DNA from: Oceanisphaera profunda
Lineage (GTDB): Bacteria; Pseudomonadota; Gammaproteobacteria; Enterobacterales; Aeromonadaceae
Assembly: GCF_002157895.1 (NCBI RefSeq)
Contig: NZ_CP021377.1
Coordinates: forward strand, 1,364,001 to 1,428,000
DNA: 64,000 nt
Reading direction: 5' to 3'
Position numbers and translations under genes: made by a program. Below the pieces are notes generated by a model that saw only the letters and a list, made by a program, of their open reading frames with translations, did no database searches and was not told the origin of the DNA. Shown here piece by piece: positions 60,019 to 64,000 of this stretch (position 1 is its first letter; every line of letters starts with the position of its first letter).

Positions 60019-63000
60019 TTATCCAACCGCCAATTTAGCTGCTTGCTGCCACATAAAGGGCGGCATGGGTGTTTTTAGCTGCCAAGTAATACTCATCGGC
60101 TGGCTGCCGGTGTGGGAGACATAATCCACTTCGCCAAAATTTACAAAACCCATGGTAGCGCCGTATTCATCTTTGCTTTGCTCGCGCACAAACAGAAATA
60201 GTCGTTTGCCAGTTTCTTGGTGCTGAATGTAGCTTAAGCCTTTACCCCGATCTGGACGCGCGCTGTTCTGGGATTGCCAGTGAAACAGCTGCTCATTAAT
60301 GGCGTAGTCGTGATACATGGTGGTGGGTGAAAACTGCTTTTCATTCTTATTGAGCGTAACAAATAGCAGCTCAATATTTTCCTCTGCAATCACTAACACG
60401 CCTTCTCGCGCCGGTTTCTGATAGTCAAAGGTTGTTGCACCAAAACCGACCAATATCTGCTCTCGCGTATAGCGCGCATGACCTTTTAACGGGTTTAATG
60501 ACAGGTTAGCTAAATTGAATTGTTCGTGATGAATGCGGTTAATAAGCAAACTAAGTAGATCAAGCAGTTCAATCTTTAGCTGAGGATGGTCCAGTGCTTT
60601 AAGGCTCTGTGCCAGCGTCTTAAAGCCCAGTTCTGTTCCTGTTTTTTGCCAAAAGTCATAATGGCACATCACTGCATGACGATCGTCCATCTGCTCAGTT
60701 AACGTGAAATCGTTAGCTGCAAGACCGTGTAGAAACTGTAGATAGCTAAAACAATCACAACTTAGTAGCTTAGTCTTAATCGCACGCTCGTATGCCTTGA
60801 GCACAGTTTCATCGACTTTTTCCATCACCTCGCTGGCATTCGCTTGAGCGACTAAGCTGGTCCAACTGCCTCTTTTATAGATATCTTCCAGCTTTAAATT
60901 AGGATGCATCTTTAAGAAGTTGGTCAGCGTTAATGGCAAGTCTGAATGAGAGGGAAACTGGCGGATAAAGCCGATTAAACGATTTAAGTTCACCGTCGCT
61001 TTGCGGATGTTGCTCAGCACCATCTCTTGAGTACGCTTAGATAACTCGATGCGACAGCCTAATGGAGCATGCGGGAAGCCTTGCTTAATTTCATCGCTAA
61101 TGGCGCGATTGGTTTTACCTACTAAGGCTCTAAATTTTTCGACAAAGTCATACTCAGGCCGCGAGTTACCCACAAAGTCTAAAACGGTGCAGCACTCTTT
61201 ACCGTCAGACAGTCGCAAACCTCGACCCAATTGTTGCAGGAAAATGGTCAGACTCTCGGTGGGTCGCAAGAACAATAATGTATCCACTTCTGGGATATCG
61301 ACACCTTCGTTAAAGATATCCACCACAAACAACACATTGATTTGGCCAGAACGCAGTGCTTGCTGCTTCTGCTGACGCTCAGCACTGTTGTCGCTGGTTA
61401 AGATGTCGCTGTTGATACCTTTCAGCAGAAACTGCTTACACATAAAATCCGCGTGCGCACGGCTCACACAAAATGCCAACGCCTTAATACCGCTGATATC
61501 AGTCACGATCTCTTGCAGGCTCTGCACTATCTTATTCACTCGCGCATGGTTGTGAGTGTACAAGTTAGTAAGCTGGGCAATGTCATAACGACCGCGGTTC
61601 CAAGGGATGCTGCGCAAGTCCGTATCATCGTCCACCGCAAAATATTGAAACGGACATAAATGGCGACGATTAATGGCTTCAGGCAGTCGAATCTCAGCCG
61701 CTATCACGCCACCAAAGTCAGCCAGAATATCACTGCCATCGTGACGCTCAGGTGTCGCAGTTAGCCCTAACAAAATCTGCGGCGCAAAGAATTCAAGCAC
61801 CGCTCGATAGCTGCTTGCTGCAATGTGATGCACTTCATCAATCACAATGTAGTCGTAGTAATCCGCCGATAAAGACAGGTCTTCGAGCTGATTATTAAGC
61901 GTTTGAATAGAAGCAAATAGCTGGCGATAGTGCTCAGGCTTTGAACCGCCTACCCACAACTCACCAAAGTTGCCATTGCGTAATACGCCGCGATACGAGG
62001 CTTGAGCTTGTTGGAGAATTTCTTGACGATGAGCAACAAACAGAAATTTTGCATCCGGTTTCTTACGCAGAAAGCGGGCAAAGTCGAAGGCTGAGATTAA
62101 GGTTTTACCGGTACCTGTGGCTGCCACCACTAGGTTTCTGAACCGCCGATGTAAATCACGTTCAACGGCTAACTGTTCTAAGATTTCCTGCTGATGCGGG
62201 AAGGGTTTTAAGTCGAAAAAATAAGTGCTGGTAGCTGCATAACCACCGCGTGCTTCGCGCAACGCCGTGTTGAGCTTGGTCTTACTTTCTATCTCGCCAT
62301 CAAACACTTCAAAATCATTCGAGGCCCAGTACGTTTCAAAGGTGCTCAAGGATTTTTCAATAATGTGCGGGATTTCTTGGGAGGTGATCTTTAGGTTCCA
62401 CTCCAAACCGCTAGTCAGGGCTGAGTGCGATAAATTTGAAGAGCCAATATAGCCGGTATGAAATTTGGTATCGCGCAGAAACAGATAGCTTTTAGCATGT
62501 AACCGCTCGCGCTGAGTGTTATAGCTGAGCTTGATTTCGGTATTAGGCAGTGCGGCTAAAAACTCCACGGCTTTAGCATCCGTTGCGCCCATATAAGAAG
62601 TGGTGATGACTTTTAGCTGACGGCCACTGCGGGTAAATTCTTCCAGTTCTTTACGAAAAATGCGAATGCCGGTCCACTTAATGAAAGACACCAGCCAGTA
62701 GATTTTATCGGAGGAAAGTATTTCACGCTTGAGCTCTGTTTCTAATGACAGCCCCCCGTTGCTGCCACAAAACAGCTCACTTTGCGTCAGGCCCGTTAAT
62801 GGGAAGATATCTTCTACATATTTTTTAAGATCGGCCGCCACTGGGTTTTCTAGCTCATATAAAGCGGTTAAAATTTTACCTTGGTTATCGAGCAGGTTTT
62901 CTTCAAAAAAGTCGGGATCGTTAAGCTGCGTTTTCAGCCAAAGTAACAGTTGGTTGGCAAACTCAATTTGTTGCTCTAAACGGTTATCGTCATTGGGGAT

Positions 63001-63162
63001 AGAATCGACTACGTGTTTTAAGATACGACTGAAAAAATTAGATAACCAAGTCGATGCTTCAGTCGTTTCTAAGATCCGTTCGCCCACATAAAACTTATCG
63101 CGGTTTAAACGTGAAGATACCAGCTGAGTGATCAGCTGTTCGTAAATACCAATTTGCTGCAT
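60019..63162 (-). CDS. PLD-nuclease / SF2 helicase fusion with DUF3427-type C-terminus
   Basis: A 1047-residue multidomain protein. Residues 1-130 are helical and unassigned. Residues about 140-290 are a phospholipase-D-type nuclease domain (HxK at 222-224 in RLHAKSYLFLRD; IGSSNLSHSAL at 239-249). The SF2 helicase follows: Walker A AATGTGKT 347-354, DEVH 442-445, TAT 468-470 and QLGRGLR motif VI 644-650. The rest (about 690-1040) resembles DUF3427. Similar fusions occur widely in accessory DNA and are suspected in nucleic-acid processing or phage defence. Substrate is unknown. A membrane protein gene abuts it. Confidence 0.85.
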   Translation of the reverse strand: MQQIGIYEQLITQLVSSRLNRDKFYVGERILETTEASTWLSNFFSRILKHVVDSIPNDDNRLEQQIEFANQLLLWLKTQLNDPDFFEENLLDNQGKILTALYELENPVAADLKKYVEDIFPLTGLTQSELFCGSNGGLSLETELKREILSSDKIYWLVSFIKWTGIRIFRKELEEFTRSGRQLKVITTSYMGATDAKAVEFLAALPNTEIKLSYNTQRERLHAKSYLFLRDTKFHTGYIGSSNLSHSALTSGLEWNLKITSQEIPHIIEKSLSTFETYWASNDFEVFDGEIESKTKLNTALREARGGYAATSTYFFDLKPFPHQQEILEQLAVERDLHRRFRNLVVAATGTGKTLISAFDFARFLRKKPDAKFLFVAHRQEILQQAQASYRGVLRNGNFGELWVGGSKPEHYRQLFASIQTLNNQLEDLSLSADYYDYIVIDEVHHIAASSYRAVLEFFAPQILLGLTATPERHDGSDILADFGGVIAAEIRLPEAINRRHLCPFQYFAVDDDTDLRSIPWNRGRYDIAQLTNLYTHNHARVNKIVQSLQEIVTDISGIKALAFCVSRAHADFMCKQFLLKGINSDILTSDNSAERQQKQQALRSGQINVLFVVDIFNEGVDIPEVDTLLFLRPTESLTIFLQQLGRGLRLSDGKECCTVLDFVGNSRPEYDFVEKFRALVGKTNRAISDEIKQGFPHAPLGCRIELSKRTQEMVLSNIRKATVNLNRLIGFIRQFPSHSDLPLTLTNFLKMHPNLKLEDIYKRGSWTSLVAQANASEVMEKVDETVLKAYERAIKTKLLSCDCFSYLQFLHGLAANDFTLTEQMDDRHAVMCHYDFWQKTGTELGFKTLAQSLKALDHPQLKIELLDLLSLLINRIHHEQFNLANLSLNPLKGHARYTREQILVGFGATTFDYQKPAREGVLVIAEENIELLFVTLNKNEKQFSPTTMYHDYAINEQLFHWQSQNSARPDRGKGLSYIQHQETGKRLFLFVREQSKDEYGATMGFVNFGEVDYVSHTGSQPMSITWQLKTPMPPFMWQQAAKLAVG

Positions 63163-63274
63163 CTATTTGATCCCTGGACTTGCTCGACTCCGATTAATGC
63201 AAACTATGTTACCAGGCAATGCTCTGCTTGTGGCCGCTATGCTGGCAACTTGCAGCCTAAGGCAGAATGAAGGG

Positions 63275-63352
63275 ATCTGCTCAGCCGACCCTCTGCGCCA
63301 AGGATGGCGCGGCGGAGCCTACATGGATGTATTTACGGCGTGTCGGAGGAGT
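63275..63352. repeat. Intergenic repeat unit, copy 1
   Basis: CTCAGCCGACC, an imperfect palindrome (GCGCCAAGGATGGCGC), ATGGATGTATTTACG, then GTCGGAGGAG. The same order of blocks recurs at 63745-63818 with a different palindrome. Confidence 0.6.
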
Positions 63353-63421
63353 AGGCCCTTTATTCGGCTATTCACAAGTAACACCACACCATAGCTCTGT
63401 ATATTGAGAGAGCAAGATGCG

Positions 63422-63449
63422 AGATCCTGACTTACGTCAGGAAGACGGC
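63422..63449 (+). repeat. 28-nt dispersed repeat, copy 3
   Basis: AGATCCTGACT, TACGT, CAGGAAGACGGC. Both arms are identical to 22984-23011; only the central 5 nt differ. Confidence 0.7.
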
Positions 63450-63744
63450 ATAAGGGACAACCCCCAAAACCACTCATTGCCATGGGTAGACAAGACCAAA
63501 CAGACATCGCCAAGCAATAGCTTTGCTGCACCAGAACCTGCTGCGCAGGTTTTCGGCGCTCAAAGCGCGCGACTACCGCCAAGCAACAGCTTTGCTGCAC
63601 TATGTCGATATCGGCGTGGTTATTTGGTGGTCGTATTTGGTGTATTGGAATGAACTTGTGCATGGGATGGCGCTTCGCGGCTAAAGCGCGGGATTACAAG
63701 AGCTAACCGACGACTCCGATGCTAAGAGAAAAGGCTTCTGGGAT

Positions 63745-63818
63745 AACCTCAGCCGACCATCACATGACAGGACGTCATGTGCTGAGCGTCGCATGGATGC
63801 AGTTTAGCGAGTCGGAGG
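63745..63818. repeat. Intergenic repeat unit, copy 2
   Basis: CTCAGCCGACC, the palindrome ACATGACAGGACGTCATGT, CATGGATGCAGTTTAGCG, then GTCGGAGGAG. It is homologous in layout to 63275-63352. Confidence 0.6.
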
Positions 63819-64000
63819 AGGCTACCCAGTTGCCTCTTGGTACCCAAGATCTGAAAACAGCATTCTTTATTCCGGATCTGTACACCAGAACCTGCGTGGC
63901 CGGTTTTCGCGGCTAAAGCGCGCGACTACATTCGAGCAATAGGCTGATATCGGCGCAGCTGTGGGCTCGTCCACTTCACTCTTTACCCCTTACTCCTCAC

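Larger units (their letters stand above)
63163..64000. other. Repeat-rich non-coding end of the window
   Basis: About 840 nt with no convincing gene. It holds two copies of the CAGCCGACC...GTCGGAGGAG unit, one 28-nt repeat, duplicated AGCTTTGCTGCAC segments (63520-63600), and related CAGAACCTGC...AAAGCGCGCGACTAC segments near 63531 and 63883. A second-family heptamer array (TCACTCT-TTACCCC-TTACTCC-TCAC) runs into the window end. Confidence 0.6.

Noticed and set aside
60019..63162. Mokosh-type defence protein
   Set aside because: Mokosh joins a PLD domain to an SF1 (COG1112-type) RNA helicase. The helicase here has SF2 motifs (DEVH, TAT, QLGRGLR) and a DUF3427-like end, so the label does not fit.
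63167..63916. Several short open frames in the terminal repeat region
   Set aside because: All consist of repeat sequence, lack ribosome binding sites, and show no protein-like pattern on either strand.

Overview
The window is a chromosomal segment of a gammaproteobacterium. The secE-nusG-rplKAJL-rpoBC block, cysJIH/cysG, asnA-asnC, msrPQ, qseE-qseG-glrR, lpxT, rnk and pgaABCD, together with E. coli-like protein lengths, suggest a marine or brackish Aeromonadales relative (Oceanisphaera/Oceanimonas-like). That placement is an inference from gene content, not from a phylogeny.

Layout. 0-1.3 kb: 3' end of ytfJ, a tiny membrane-protein gene and a TIGR03899-type gene. 1.6-7.9 kb: assimilatory sulfate reduction on the minus strand (cysJ, cysI, cysH, a CBS-domain gene, cysG). 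cysJ and cysG carry the same 40-nt element about 60 nt upstream of their starts. 8.4-10.2 kb: an AT-rich type II restriction-modification island (controller, ScaI-like endonuclease, SPPY methyltransferase). 10.8-23.5 kb: rpoC, rpoB, rplL, rplJ, rplA, rplK, nusG, secE and five tRNAs; the tufB gene usual among these tRNAs is missing. 23.8-29.5 kb: coaA, birA, murB, topB and an unknown acidic protein. 29.7-34.7 kb: msrPQ and the QseE/QseG/GlrR regulatory set. 35.0-41.3 kb: the PNAG biofilm operon pgaABCD. 41.7-44.3 kb: a porin remnant, a CBS protein, asnA and asnC. 44.5-48.6 kb: a His/Met-rich periplasmic protein and a two-component system, separated by a complete ISAs1-family insertion with a perfect 10-bp target duplication. 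48.7-54.7 kb: metY, a TRAP transporter, metF and a decayed metE. 54.8-58.4 kb: ompW, rnk, an AEC transporter, lpxT and a small conserved gene. 58.4-64 kb: an accessory region with an IS5-type remnant, an orphan hipB beside a truncated hipA, a 1047-residue PLD/SF2-helicase protein with an abutting small membrane protein, and about 0.8 kb of repeats.

How the parts relate. The sulfur genes form a logical set: CysJIH/CysG make sulfide and siroheme, MetY can fix sulfide into homocysteine, and MetF supplies methyl groups. The ruined metE implies dependence on another methionine synthase, presumably B12-dependent MetH, which is not seen here.

The most unusual sequence-level features are two families of degenerate 7-bp repeats lying in inverted pairs at gene 3' ends (in birA and topB they encode the C-terminal residues), the shared cys upstream element, an intrinsic-terminator-like hairpin directly in front of the rnk ribosome binding site, and altered ATPase motifs in GlrR. 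The best candidate for an undescribed system is the PLD-helicase plus membrane-protein pair at 59.7-63.2 kb.
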